Below, in pieces: positions 1 to 8,365 of a DNA stretch of 64,000 nucleotides. This DNA is from Scytonema tolypothrichoides VB-61278 (GTDB lineage Bacteria > Cyanobacteriota > Cyanobacteriia > Cyanobacteriales > Nostocaceae), in contig NZ_JXCA02000002.1 of NCBI RefSeq assembly GCF_000828085.3, positions 471,684 through 535,683 of the forward strand. Reading direction: 5' to 3'. Below the pieces are notes generated by a model. That model had not been told where the DNA came from and ran no database searches. It was given only the letters and a program-made list of their open reading frames with translations. Position 1 is the first letter of the stretch, and every line of letters starts with the position of its first letter. The position numbers and the translations under genes are program-made.

Positions 1-285
1 TTAAGTGCTCGCACCTACCACAACTTGGGAAGCGTAGCCCAAGATTTGCGAGAATTTGATGAGGCAAGGCGCAATTACCAACAAGCTTTGCAAATCTATG
101 TCGAATTTGGCGATCGCTACTCAAGTGCTAGCACCTACGCGCATTTAGGATTGCTTGCAGAAGCAGAGGAAAACTACGTCGAGGCGAGGGCTAATTTGGA
201 GAAAGCTTTGGAGATATATGTTGAGTATAAGGATGAATATTGGGCTGAGCAAGCACGGGAGATATTAGAAAGATTACCAGAATAG
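1..285 (+). CDS. TPR-repeat protein, C-terminal fragment (5' end outside window)
   Basis: The reading frame is open from base 1, so only the last 94 or so codons are in the window. The protein shows tandem tetratricopeptide-like helices with the pattern of the Nostocales kinesin-light-chain type TPR proteins: repeated 'EARxNYQQALQIY' and 'EARANLEKALEIY' segments spaced about 40 residues apart. TPR arrays are protein-interaction scaffolds; the effector domain, if any, lies upstream of the window. The gene is followed by a strong hairpin and converges on the minus-strand nif block. No specific function can be given. Confidence 0.75.
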   Translation, partial: LSARTYHNLGSVAQDLREFDEARRNYQQALQIYVEFGDRYSSASTYAHLGLLAEAEENYVEARANLEKALEIYVEYKDEYWAEQAREILERLPE

Positions 286-318
286 TTGGAAATCAGGCTT
301 GATGAGGTGCTTCAGATT

Positions 319-349
319 TCTCGTTCCCATGCTCAGCATGGGAACGAGA
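319..349. terminator. Perfect hairpin between convergent genes
   Basis: A 14-bp perfect stem (TCTCGTTCCCATGC and its complement) closes on a TCA loop, 33 bp after the TPR stop codon and between two convergent genes, so it probably acts as a terminator. It belongs to the same GTTCCCA...TGGGAAC palindrome family as the copies near 6257 and 16311. Confidence 0.6.
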
Positions 350-475
350 AAAATCAAATATGATTCCTATATGTTATTGCGAATAAAGCGAAGCGGAATG
401 TAGACGCCCACCAGAAGGCTTCCCGCAGGGTAGCAATCGCAAGGGCTTGAGAACCGATTGCTATCATTCAGTTGC

Positions 476-1039
476 TCACGGATTTGATACCAAATAATCT
501 TCCAGTAAAGAGGCGATCGCCTCTGGATGGAGATTCTTATATTCTTTTGTCCCAATTTGCAAAATCAAATTCGGTGCATTTTTACAACATTTTAAACAAC
601 TAGTCCGCTCAATGATGACTTGATCTGATAAACCGCGAGTGGACAAAATCTTTTCTAATTCTGACAAATAATTTTTTGCACCACGCTTGACACAGCCAGA
701 TTTTTGGCAGGTTAAAATCTTTGCCTTGGAAGGACGCTTTTGTTGTTGAACGGGTGTTTTTTGAGTGGGACAAAAACCAAGTTGTGCTATGCTAAAAGCT
801 TTTAATTTGACTTCGCCTGTATCGGTGTCTAGCTTACTAATACCAAATACACGAATTTGCTCGCCAGGAACTAGAGAGAAGTTCAGGTGTTGACGTAATT
901 CTTTGGGAATTTTGATTTGTACATCTTCGGATTCTAATGCCAATCGTAAGTATTTAAATTTGCCTGGGGTATCACCAACAAAGTTTAGGAATTGTCCTTC
1001 GAGGTTAAATTCAGATAATTTTAAGTAATGATGACCCAT
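476..1039 (-). CDS. Thioredoxin-like [2Fe-2S] ferredoxin domain protein
   Basis: 187 residues. The first ~90 residues form a beta-rich domain without a recognised name. The C-terminal ~80 residues match the thioredoxin-like 2Fe-2S ferredoxin fold, with cysteines in CQKSGC and CLKCC placed as in the NuoE/Shethna-type cluster ligands. Such proteins sit next to nifT in other Nostocales nif clusters, so a redox role in nitrogen fixation is plausible but not shown. It is the last gene of the minus-strand block nifP to nifT, separated from nifT by about 200 bp containing a dispersed repeat. The start is an ATG at 1039. Confidence 0.7.
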   Translation of the reverse strand: MGHHYLKLSEFNLEGQFLNFVGDTPGKFKYLRLALESEDVQIKIPKELRQHLNFSLVPGEQIRVFGISKLDTDTGEVKLKAFSIAQLGFCPTQKTPVQQQKRPSKAKILTCQKSGCVKRGAKNYLSELEKILSTRGLSDQVIIERTSCLKCCKNAPNLILQIGTKEYKNLHPEAIASLLEDYLVSNP

Positions 1040-1116
1040 GTTTTTTTAATCAGTGGATTTTTTTTTTGTGGGTTGTGTTTCTTAAGTAAGTGGACACAAA
1101 TAATCGTAACTATGTT

Positions 1117-1190
1117 GTCATTGCGAGTGGAACGCAGTGTAACGAAGCAATCCCAAACTCCTGCGGTTGCTTCGCTTCGCTCGCAATGAC
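1117..1190. repeat. Dispersed inverted repeat GTCATTGCGAG...CTCGCAATGAC
   Basis: Eleven-base perfect inverted ends (1117-1127 and 1180-1190) enclose a GC-rich core with internal repeats (GCTTCGCTTCGC). This is a common non-coding repeat type in filamentous cyanobacteria. It lies between nifT and the 2Fe-2S gene and contains no ORF. Confidence 0.6.
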
Positions 1191-1244
1191 CAAGCCCACA
1201 ACGGGAGTGGGAACTCTTAATTTTGCGAGAGGCTTAGTGCTAAG

Positions 1245-1448
1245 CTAAGAAAGGCGTTTTGCCTCTACAGTCTGAGGTAATTCTACCAATTCTGGCAAGT
1301 TAGTAAATGCTAATTCCCAGCCATTTGCTAAGGTCAAAATTTTGCCTTCTGGTCCTTCAGTTTGTTTAACAACTTCTTCTTCAAGGTCTTTCTTGGCAAC
1401 GTAGACGACCAAGTTTCCAGCATCATTTTGACGCAGCATGACTTTCAT
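1245..1448 (-). CDS. nifT: Nitrogen fixation protein NifT/FixU
   Basis: 67 residues, the usual NifT size. The sequence begins MKVMLRQNDAGNLVVYVAKK and continues with the conserved glycine-rich turn and 'LANGWELAF' segment of the NifT/FixU family. NifT is a small accessory protein of Mo-nitrogenase whose exact role is unsettled. It follows nifZ by 75 bp in the same direction, giving the order nifV-nifZ-nifT typical of heterocystous cyanobacteria. Confidence 0.92.
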   Translation of the reverse strand: MKVMLRQNDAGNLVVYVAKKDLEEEVVKQTEGPEGKILTLANGWELAFTNLPELVELPQTVEAKRLS

Positions 1449-1523
1449 AAGAATTTTACCGCTTCCTAGTGTTGAGATTAATGTATTTGAGAAATGTCTG
1501 AATTTCTGTTCAGAAAAATAAGT

Positions 1524-1811
1524 TTATGAGACTTCCTCTGTCAGTTCTTGCTCTTTCTCAACAAGTTCTAATTCTTTTTTGAGACAACCTATCATAAGTC
1601 CTTTGTCCAAAAAATGGACTGCATAGATATAGGATCTTTGTAAATAAGTACCTATACTAGCAACGTAGCCAGTGTCTCCTTTTTTCGCTAAGATAACTCC
1701 AATTTCTTGACCTGGAAATGTGCCATCGTTCTTAATAACTTTACGCAGTCGGACTTTATCACCAATGTTAAAAGCAGGTGGTTCCTCTAGTTCTATTTCA
1801 TCTGATCGCAT
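1524..1811 (-). CDS. nifZ: Nitrogen fixation protein NifZ
   Basis: 95 residues. The N-terminal part contains the NifZ core: 'FNIGDKVRLRKVIKNDGTFPG' followed by a basic, aromatic turn and 'YIYAVHFLDKGLMIGC'. In diazotrophs NifZ assists maturation of the P-cluster on the MoFe protein. The start codon overlaps the end of nifV by 14 nt, which indicates translational coupling. The acidic C-terminal tail (ELTEEVS) is typical of cyanobacterial versions. Confidence 0.92.
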   Translation of the reverse strand: MRSDEIELEEPPAFNIGDKVRLRKVIKNDGTFPGQEIGVILAKKGDTGYVASIGTYLQRSYIYAVHFLDKGLMIGCLKKELELVEKEQELTEEVS

Positions 1812-2934
1812 GTGAATACCTCTGTTGTTCTTGTACCAAATCCAACAGTTCTTGCACAGTTAAGCTGCGTTTTTTCTCTACTGACTCTTGTCGTACTGCA
1901 TCTAAGACAGATTGAGTTTCCTGTGAGTTCAGAAAAATACCGTGCTCTTGCAATATACTAGACAATAAATGCCGACCAGAATGTTTACCCACAACCAAAC
2001 GCCGCTCCCAGCCTACTTCCTGGGGAGCAAATGGCTCGTAAGTGACGGGGTTTTGCAGTACGCCGTGAGCATGAATACCAGCTTCGTGAGCAAAGGCATT
2101 CTCACCTACAATAGCCTTCCAAGGTGGTACATGGGATCCTGATGCAGCCGCAACAAGTCGAGACAGTTCTAACAAACGAGGCGTGTGAATACCCACGTTA
2201 ACGCCGTATATGCGTTTAAGAGCCATGACAACTTCTTCTAATGCTGCATTTCCGGCTCTTTCGCCTAACCCGTTGACTGTCGTATTCACTGATAAAGCCC
2301 CAGCTTCGATACCAGCAAGAGCGTTCGCAGTAGCCAGACCAAAATCATTGTGAGTGTGAACTTCTACGGGAATGACTAAAGCCGATACTAATCTTTTGAC
2401 TTTAGTGTATGTGGTGAAGGGGTCGAGAATGCCTACTGTATCACAAAAACGAAACCGCGATGCACCCCATTCTTGGGCATATTGGGCGACATCAAGGAGG
2501 AAATTTTCATCAGCTCTAGAAGAATCTTCTCCTCCTACAGCCACCCAAAGACCTTTATCAACAGCAAAGCTAATGCTATCTCTCAATTGTTGCAGAGTGA
2601 CTCGCCACTGACCATGAAATTTAGCACTGATTTGGATTCCAGAGACGGGAATAGCGATATGCACTCGCTTCAAACCGCAATCTATGGAAGCCTGAATATC
2701 AGAGATGACAGCGCGGTTCCAGCCAAGCAGTTTGGCTTGCAAATCTAACTGAGTAATTGCTGATATCGCTCGTGTTTCTTCATCACCCATCGCCGGAATA
2801 CCGACTTCTAACTCATGAACGCCGATGGTATCGAGAAAATTGGCGATCGCCACTTTCTCTTGTAAGTTAAAAGCGACTCCCGCTGCTTGTTCGCCGTCGC
2901 GTAGTGTTGTGTCATTGATCAGGACTTGATTCAT
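1798..2934 (-). CDS. nifV: Homocitrate synthase NifV
   Basis: 378 residues, full length. It catalyses condensation of acetyl-CoA with 2-oxoglutarate to homocitrate, the organic ligand of FeMo-cofactor. The N-terminus carries the family motif 'INDTTLRDGEQAAGVAF'. Mid-protein 'VHTHNDFGLATANALAGIEAG' is the HxH metal-binding and catalytic region of the isopropylmalate/homocitrate synthase TIM barrel, and 'GLGERAGNAALEEV' follows. Start is ATG 2934. About 290 bp of upstream sequence separates it from the 39-codon ORF. Confidence 0.95.
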   Translation of the reverse strand: MNQVLINDTTLRDGEQAAGVAFNLQEKVAIANFLDTIGVHELEVGIPAMGDEETRAISAITQLDLQAKLLGWNRAVISDIQASIDCGLKRVHIAIPVSGIQISAKFHGQWRVTLQQLRDSISFAVDKGLWVAVGGEDSSRADENFLLDVAQYAQEWGASRFRFCDTVGILDPFTTYTKVKRLVSALVIPVEVHTHNDFGLATANALAGIEAGALSVNTTVNGLGERAGNAALEEVVMALKRIYGVNVGIHTPRLLELSRLVAAASGSHVPPWKAIVGENAFAHEAGIHAHGVLQNPVTYEPFAPQEVGWERRLVVGKHSGRHLLSSILQEHGIFLNSQETQSVLDAVRQESVEKKRSLTVQELLDLVQEQQRYSHAIR

Positions 2935-3223
2935 CTTAAAAACCTCTTAGAAAATAATCAATGATGACAAGCATTGAACTCAGACTCATTCAAGCCAAAA
3001 CCGATAATTTTTTTGGTGATTTCGGTTGATTCGGAATTTAATGCAAGTAAATTTACACGGAGATGAATCACTCTTGTGTTGTCAAATCTATTCCATAAAT
3101 TCTATGAAGATTTTGATTTTTGTGTTCTGACTTTTCACAAAAAAATCACTCTTCATAATTCATCATTCATAGTTGATAATTATTGCTCTATCTGTATGCC
3201 ATCAAACAAGAACTTGGTATCAA

Positions 3224-3343
3224 CTACAAATTGTTATTATCTGGTGGAGATTCTGTCTCACCAAATAGCATATGACTGAGATACGTATTCGCAAGCCCAG
3301 AAAACACTAAAATGCTCAATCCGGCTATTAAACTAGAAATCAT
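3224..3343 (-). CDS. Small hydrophobic protein, 39 aa (unannotated-type ORF)
   Basis: A 39-codon frame starts at ATG 3343, preceded 8 nt upstream by a perfect Shine-Dalgarno AGGAGG (complement of 3352-3357), the best ribosome site in this block. Residues 2-26 or so are hydrophobic (MISSLIAGLSILVFSGLANT), which suggests one membrane-spanning helix, and the tail is polar (ESPPDNNN). I do not recognise the family. It lies between DUF2949 and nifV on the nif strand, so co-expression with nitrogen-fixation genes is likely. The excellent ribosome site is the main evidence that it is translated. Confidence 0.55.
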   Translation of the reverse strand: MISSLIAGLSILVFSGLANTYLSHMLFGETESPPDNNNL

Positions 3344-3613
3344 CGTCACATCCTCCTAAAGTGATTCAAGATTTTTTTTGTCGTAATTTTGACTGTCAAA
3401 TTAGTTCAAGTGTCACTTTTGAATTTATACAGTCTTTTTAAGTCTTGAATATTTTAATGATTGCTGTTGATTTTTATCAGGTGAAATTTGATATCGTTTT
3501 ACAGTGAGGCTGCATAAAATAGGAAATCACTCACATCATGAATAAACTCAATTTATTCGGGTATTAAAGTTTTAACATTCTGTGCAAGCTCAATGTAATT
3601 TGATATGAATTGT

Positions 3614-3811
3614 TTAAGATTGCTCTTCTAGCCAATCTAAAATGCGTTCTAGCTGTTCTATGTCAACTAAGCCATACTGCCAAAGAAGCATTGCTAAAGG
3701 ACTATTATCTAACTCATGTTTCCGTAGTGCTACAGAAATATCCACCCTTGAAAGTGCAAATTCATTTTGTAAAAAATCAATAAATTTTACATGAGTTTGA
3801 TGGTTTGCCAT
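3614..3811 (-). CDS. DUF2949 family protein
   Basis: 65 residues from ATG 3811; a TTG six codons upstream is less likely as a start. The sequence fits the small cyanobacterial DUF2949 family: 'FIDFLQNEFALSRVDISVALR' then 'LAMLLWQYGLVDIEQLERILDWLE'. Function is unknown; the second half resembles a short helical domain found in cyanobacterial pilus or regulatory proteins. It lies between the nifP pair and nifV on the same strand, with more than 200 bp on either side, so it may be transcribed separately. Confidence 0.7.
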   Translation of the reverse strand: MANHQTHVKFIDFLQNEFALSRVDISVALRKHELDNSPLAMLLWQYGLVDIEQLERILDWLEEQS

Positions 3812-3829
3812 AATAGAAGGTTTTGCCAA

Positions 3830-4051
3830 AAGAACAAAGTATAAAGGTATAAGGATAAAAGATGTAGACGCTACAGATACTTTCCAAGGGCGGGAGAAAC
3901 TCCCTGTACGGAAGTGTCCTTTAGAGGAAGGCTTCTAGTGGGGTAAAAGAAAAATTTTAACATCTGAACGTCAATCTAACCCTTCATACTTCTTTTCAGA
4001 CTTTATGCCTGTTTTCAGGCTTCCTCATCCCAAATTCAGATCCTCAAAAAT
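3830..4051. other. Intergenic stretch without a recognised gene
   Basis: 222 bp between DUF2949 and the Asr1405-like gene. It contains a fragment of the common dispersed cyanobacterial repeat (GTAGACGCTACAG) but no supported ORF or RNA. Confidence 0.4.
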
Positions 4052-4297
4052 TCAAAGCTGCCAACATCTTTCTAGCCAATCGATTAATTCTTTGCGACTT
4101 CCCATAAATTGCAGTACGGTACTGCGGACAAGAATTGCTGTCAGACAACTATTCACTTGTACCCGCAAAGAACCATCAGGATGACACCAACAGTTGATCA
4201 TTAATTCTTGCAAGCGGTGACAGATTTGCCTGCGATCGCTGACGGGAATCTGTACAATATGCTCGCCTGAGGCTTGGAAACTACACGATTGCAACAT
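4052..4297 (-). CDS. Asr1405/Asl0597 family small protein
   Basis: 81 residues starting at ATG 4297, only 2 nt after the nifP stop, so it is surely co-transcribed with nifP. Features are a conserved 'VSDRRQICHRLQEL', three cysteines including a CWC motif, and the C-terminal 'SRKELIDWLERCW'. Related small proteins lie beside nifP (Asr1405 next to Alr1404) in Anabaena PCC 7120. Function is unknown; the position suggests a nif-associated role. Confidence 0.7.
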   Translation of the reverse strand: MLQSCSFQASGEHIVQIPVSDRRQICHRLQELMINCWCHPDGSLRVQVNSCLTAILVRSTVLQFMGSRKELIDWLERCWQL

Positions 4298-4299
4298 AG

Positions 4300-5064
4300 T
4301 TAACGTTCCTTTGTCACCAATTCTTTTTTCGTTTTCTGATTTGTAAAGGTTTCTAGCTTTTGTTCGAGTTGTTCAATACGTTCCAGCAGAGAACGAATGA
4401 CACTCGCTTCTAAATCGGGTAGTTTTCCGTGTTCTAGGGGAGAGAGGTGTTCATTTTGCTTGCGAGAAATAATCCGCCCTGGAACTCCCACAACAGTGGA
4501 ATCTGGTGGAACATTGCGCAAAACAATGGAACCTGCACCGATGCGGGTGCGATCGCCAATCTCAATATTGCCCAAAACTTTTGCACCCGCCCCTACAACA
4601 ACATTTTTCCCCAAAGTAGGATGGCGCTTACCACTCTCTTTTCCGGTTCCACCAAGGGTGACACCTTGGTAAATCAGCGTATTGTCTCCTACTATAGCGG
4701 TTTCGCCAATGACAACACCCATACCGTGATCGATAAACACACCCTTGCCAATCTCTGCACCTGGATGAATTTCAATTCCTGTCAGAAACCGTCCTAAGTG
4801 AGAAATCAAGCGGGGGATAAAAACCACTCCACGACTGTGCAACCAATGAGCAAAGCGGTGCAAACAGAGTGCGTGGAATCCAGGGTAACAAAACAGAACC
4901 TCCAGCCAATTGCGTGCTGCTGGATCTCGCTCAAATATGATGCGAAAATCAGTCAATAGCGGCTCAAAAGAAACGCCAGAAAGCACAGCAAAAAGCGGGT
5001 GGGAATCGTCGCCCAGCATTTTTGCAATCTTTGAATTCCTGATATGGTCGAAGGGCTGTTGCAT
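4300..5064 (-). CDS. nifP: Serine O-acetyltransferase, nif-associated (NifP)
   Basis: 254 residues. It transfers acetyl from acetyl-CoA to serine, making O-acetylserine for cysteine synthesis and so for NifS-driven Fe-S assembly. The N-terminal helical CysE domain is followed by the left-handed beta-helix of hexapeptide repeats, with '[20 protein letters not shown]' and '[19 protein letters not shown]' carrying the catalytic His and CoA loop. The position in the nif cluster with nifV/Z/T identifies it as the nifP paralogue rather than housekeeping cysE. The C-terminal ~40 residues are a predicted coiled coil ([12 protein letters not shown]). Its upstream region carries a box shared with nifB. 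Confidence 0.9.
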   Translation of the reverse strand: MQQPFDHIRNSKIAKMLGDDSHPLFAVLSGVSFEPLLTDFRIIFERDPAARNWLEVLFCYPGFHALCLHRFAHWLHSRGVVFIPRLISHLGRFLTGIEIHPGAEIGKGVFIDHGMGVVIGETAIVGDNTLIYQGVTLGGTGKESGKRHPTLGKNVVVGAGAKVLGNIEIGDRTRIGAGSIVLRNVPPDSTVVGVPGRIISRKQNEHLSPLEHGKLPDLEASVIRSLLERIEQLEQKLETFTNQKTKKELVTKER

Positions 5065-5151
5065 CGGTACTGCAGGAGTGAAAATAGCGGTGTGCTACGT
5101 TCTCTGCTTATATCAGGTGTCTGCAAAAACGGCTGTACGTCTGACGCCGAT

Positions 5152-5185
5152 TGGATTTATTGGATTGATTAAGGTTGTACTCAAG
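5152..5185 (-). promoter_or_regulatory. Candidate nif regulatory element upstream of nifP (shared with nifB)
   Basis: Read on the minus strand, CTTGAGTACAA (5185-5175) is followed by a tract ending AATCCAATAAAT. The same two blocks, similarly spaced, occur at 8029-8061 upstream of nifB. More loosely related GAGTACA sites are at 5296-5304 and 5379-5389. Because both genes are early nif genes, I infer a binding site for a heterocyst nif activator such as CnfR/PatB; the protein assignment is not provable here. Confidence 0.45.
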
Positions 5186-5756
5186 GCTGTGTAAACCTTG
5201 ATTTCATGCAAATATGAAATTTCTGTTGGGGTGGGGGTGCTAGTATTTCCAGGATCGGGGTACTTGAATTTATGGGGGAGGGGGCTAAGTATTTCTGTAC
5301 TCAATACAAATTAGCTTGCCATAAGAGTTTTTTGCGATTTAGGCAAGATATTTTTGCATAAATTAACAACCATTTATCTGTACTCAAACATGAGGCGAAG
5401 AAATTGTATGCAAAAATTCTGTATATGCTATTACTATTTATTATAGTATTCCTAAAATTGAAAAAACACAACTCTTACTATTTTATCTGATAGTTTTTAT
5501 CTGTAAGTATAGATACTATTTTGTATATTTACAATTGTAGTTTGATTAACTGTGTGGATCTATTTTATCCGTTTGCATAAGAATTTTGAGGATGTTTTAT
5601 GAAATAAAAGCAATATTTATATGCATTTTCGGCATCAGATATCATATCCCCTCTCCGAACTCGCCCAGAGGGGTGCCCGGAGTGCGGGGTGAGCTTTCTT
5701 ATTGTAAGTAATTAGACCTCTCCAGTAGTAGGGTGCGTTATGGCGCTTCGCCTAAT

Positions 5757-5877
5757 CTCAGATCTTGCACCAGGGTCAAAAACCGGGTTTCTTGAGAATG
5801 ACGACACTTGCAAACCTTAATTTACCGTCCAGAAACCCGGTTTTTTAGGTCTTGTTGAGAATGGTGCAAGATGTCAG
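5757..5877. repeat. MITE-like repeat, copy 1 (CTCAGATCTTGCACCA ends)
   Basis: About 121 bp bounded by imperfect inverted ends, CTCAGATCTTGCACCA on the left and TGGTGCAAGATGTCAG on the right. Inside is an AAACCGGGTTTCT...AGAAACCCGGTTT inverted pair. A second element with the same ends lies at 6208-6331. There is no coding capacity, so it is a non-autonomous repeat. Confidence 0.65.
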
Positions 5878-6207
5878 TAATACCATTTCACGAAATACTT
5901 GATACAAATGATTGGTCTCTAATTCTTTCTCTTCTGCTCCTCTGCACCCAAGCGCTGCCTATTTGTATCAATCTTAAAGTGAAACGGTATAACGCACCGC
6001 CCTACAAGTTGGATATTTTTTTATTGGAAGTCTCTAACGCACCATCCTAGATTTTCGGTGCGTTAGGACATTCTGTCCATAACGCACCTTACCAGATCTG
6101 CGCCTGGAGCGGTTTTTTAATCATTCAGATGCTACCGGATTTGATATAAAACATTAATTCAGACAGCACAAGGGTTTTAGATTAGTTTTCACCAGATGTC
6201 TATTAGA

Positions 6208-6331
6208 CTCAGATCTTGCAGCATTCTCAATAATCGGGAGGCAAAGCCTCCCAACCCTCGTTCCCAGGCTGCAGCCTGGGAACGAGATATCGAGGCTCTG
6301 CCTCATTGTTGATACTGGTGCAAGATCTCAG
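6208..6331. repeat. MITE-like repeat, copy 2, with a different core
   Basis: About 124 bp with ends CTCAGATCTTGCAGCA and TGGTGCAAGATCTCAG, matching copy 1 at 5757-5877. The core differs: it contains GGGAGGCAAAGCCTCCC and the GTTCCCAGGCTG palindrome in place of the AAACCGGGTTTCT pair. The same ends around unrelated cores suggests the ends are the mobile unit. Confidence 0.6.
6257..6286. repeat. 30-bp perfect palindrome, GTTCCCAGGCT family
   Basis: A perfect 15-bp inverted repeat without loop (CTCGTTCCCAGGCTG and complement). It is the same family as the hairpins at 319-349 and 16311-16336, so it is a dispersed palindrome of this genome. Confidence 0.65.
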
Positions 6332-6439
6332 TTAGACGAACTTGATATGACAAAAATAAAAAAGCCCGCAATTGCAGACTTTTCTAATACAATTTTCGAC
6401 TCTTCTTTTGATAATTCCCACAAAAAAAAGTTCCAAACG

Positions 6440-7384
6440 TTAACTCGCAACAGCAATAGCAATTTTACCTACTGCTCGTTCTGTTTCGCTATATGTATGA
6501 GCTGCAGCCAGTTCTTGTAGAGGATAAGTGCAATCAATCACTGAGCGCATTTTACCAGTCTCAATCAACTCTTTCAAATAAACCAAATCCTGAGTATTAG
6601 GCTTTTCAAGGATAAATTTTGCTTTTTTACCAAGAATCAGCGCTGTCAAAATAATCTGCACAAAGCTTTCAAGGCTGGGGAGTGTCGTCACGTAAATTCC
6701 ATTCGGTTTTAAAGCTTGTTTACAACCAGAAAAGGACTGCTTAGCAACTGCATCCAAAATGATGTCGTACTGCCCTAATTCTTGGGTGAAGTCTTCTTGT
6801 GTATAGTCAATAATGTGATCTGCTCCCAAAGATTTTACAAAATCAATGTTTTTTGTACTGCAAACTGCGGTTACTTGTGCACGATACGCCTTAGCAATTT
6901 GCACTGCAAAAATACCCACACCACCAGAACCGCCATTCACAAGAACCTTTTGATTTGGTTGAATCTTCCCCAAGTCTCGTAGCCCTTGGAGTGCAGTGAG
7001 TGCTGCTACGGGAACAGAGGCTGCTTCTTCATAAGTCATGTTTGTTGGTTTAAGAGCCGCATTCTTTTCTGGAACGGCTGCAAATTCTGCATAAGCTCCT
7101 CCCGATGGACTAATAGAGCCGTACATAACATCTCCTGGCTTGAATTGCGTTACCTGAGAACCAATTTCTATCACTTCTCCCGATAAATCAAACCCCAGAA
7201 TCATGGGAAATTTGTTACCCGTGATCATTTTCAACATTCCTTTGCGCATTTTCCAATCAACAGGATTAACGCAAGCTGCATGAACTTTGACAAGTAACTC
7301 ATTAGGCTTAATTTTCGGAGGTTCTACATCTTCGTACTGAAACACCTCAGGGGAGCCATATCGACGGATAACGACTGCTTTCAT
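6440..7384 (-). CDS. NAD(P)-dependent alcohol dehydrogenase / quinone oxidoreductase family
   Basis: 314 residues from ATG 7384, where the family N-terminus MKAVVIRRYGSPEVFQYEDV begins; an upstream extension of 32 codons does not look like the family. It is a medium-chain dehydrogenase/reductase with GroES-like N-terminal domain ('GFDLSGEVIEIGSQVTQFKPGD') and a Rossmann domain with 'VNGGSGGVGIFAVQIAK'. Structural zinc cysteines are absent, as in the zeta-crystallin/quinone reductase branch. Substrate unknown. It sits between divergently oriented nifP and nifB but has no known link to nitrogen fixation, so it is probably an insertion into an ancestral nifP-nifB intergenic region. Confidence 0.8.
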   Translation of the reverse strand: MKAVVIRRYGSPEVFQYEDVEPPKIKPNELLVKVHAACVNPVDWKMRKGMLKMITGNKFPMILGFDLSGEVIEIGSQVTQFKPGDVMYGSISPSGGAYAEFAAVPEKNAALKPTNMTYEEAASVPVAALTALQGLRDLGKIQPNQKVLVNGGSGGVGIFAVQIAKAYRAQVTAVCSTKNIDFVKSLGADHIIDYTQEDFTQELGQYDIILDAVAKQSFSGCKQALKPNGIYVTTLPSLESFVQIILTALILGKKAKFILEKPNTQDLVYLKELIETGKMRSVIDCTYPLQELAAAHTYSETERAVGKIAIAVAS

Positions 7385-7830
7385 ATTCTTAGTCTTGGTA
7401 CCCTGATTTTTGGGCAGAATTAGGACAATGTTTTTCTCAGTGTAACGAGAGTATTGTGTTGGTAGTTTTTCACGAACCAAGAATCATGATTTTTTGAACA
7501 GACATATTTTTCCACCTGTTCAAAATCAATTAATTGAGATAAAATTCTATTAAAAGCTGAAATCAACTGGCTAATAAACCTTATTTTTCCTTGTTGACGC
7601 CTGAAAGCCAGCCAAAATTCATGGGGGAAATACTATCAATATCTACCAAAGACAAGCATACCAACAAAATATTAAAAAAACCTGAATTGCATTTTTTCCT
7701 CGAAAAAAATGATATTCTGTATACAGAATTGAATTTCGCAATTTTCTGGAGTAGGACTCCGTGATCTGCTCCAGATTTCCAAAATCAAAATCTCTCCTCA
7801 GGCATTGCTCTAGGCATTATTTCATCAGCC

Positions 7831-8066
7831 CTTGAGTACAAGCTGAAGAACCTTAAAAAAAGCTAAAATTGTCCTCAAGTCCTTGCAGGGATTGACTTTT
7901 GTCTGAGTACACAAATACTTGCCCCCATTTCCATAAATACTCGAACCCCAACCGAAAAATTCTAGTACCCACCACCCAGAAAAAATTTTTCTCACTCCTC
8001 AAAAGCTTGAAGGGCAAAGGTTTTTCATCTTGAGTACAAGTTTAATAAATCCAATAAATTCTATCC
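7831..8066 (+). promoter_or_regulatory. Upstream control region of nifB with repeated GAGTACA boxes
   Basis: CTTGAGTACAAG occurs at 7831-7842 and 8029-8040, and CTGAGTACACA at 7903-7913. The 8029 copy is followed by TTTAATAAATCCAATAAAT, closely matching the block upstream of nifP. The last box is about 330 bp before the likely nifB ATG, leaving a long 5' leader as reported for nifB in other heterocystous strains. I infer a nif-activator (CnfR-type) promoter; the start point cannot be read from sequence. Confidence 0.45.
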
Positions 8067-8365
8067 AGAGCACAAGCGCTGCCCTTATTCAAGACGACTG
8101 ATATAAAACTTATATCGCCAACACTTAAAGCGCAAACACAAACAGCGCAGTGAGTGAGTGGAGGGATGAGATAGCACCATGCCCCTGTGAACAGAAGTCG
8201 CGCCTTAACGCGCAAATCTCCCTCAAGTCTTTAGCGTTGACACACCAGCCCTTGAAAACTTTGGGTAAAGAGCGCGAATACAAGACGCGACTTCCATTCT
8301 TACTTCAACAGAGTGGCTATGGCATCTTCCACGGTGGCAACCACCTGACATGCATGCGAAATTCA

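Larger units (their letters stand above)
5305..6439. other. 1.1-kb non-coding, repeat-rich region
   Basis: No supported gene. The left part is AT-rich leader upstream of nifP. The rest holds two MITE-like repeats (5757-5877, 6208-6331), a GTTCCCAGGCTGCAGCCTGGGAAC palindrome inside the second, and inverted pieces containing GGTGCGTTA and TAACGCACC between 5730 and 6090. Confidence 0.6.

Noticed and set aside
3076-3279. 67-codon plus-strand frame between nifV and the DUF2949 gene
   Set aside because: AT-rich, low-complexity translation with no ribosome site, and overlaps the better-supported 39-codon ORF on the other strand.
8150-8365. 72-codon N-terminal extension of NifB from a GTG
   Set aside because: The extension does not resemble NifB; the family start matches ATG 8366, and long upstream leaders are normal for nifB.
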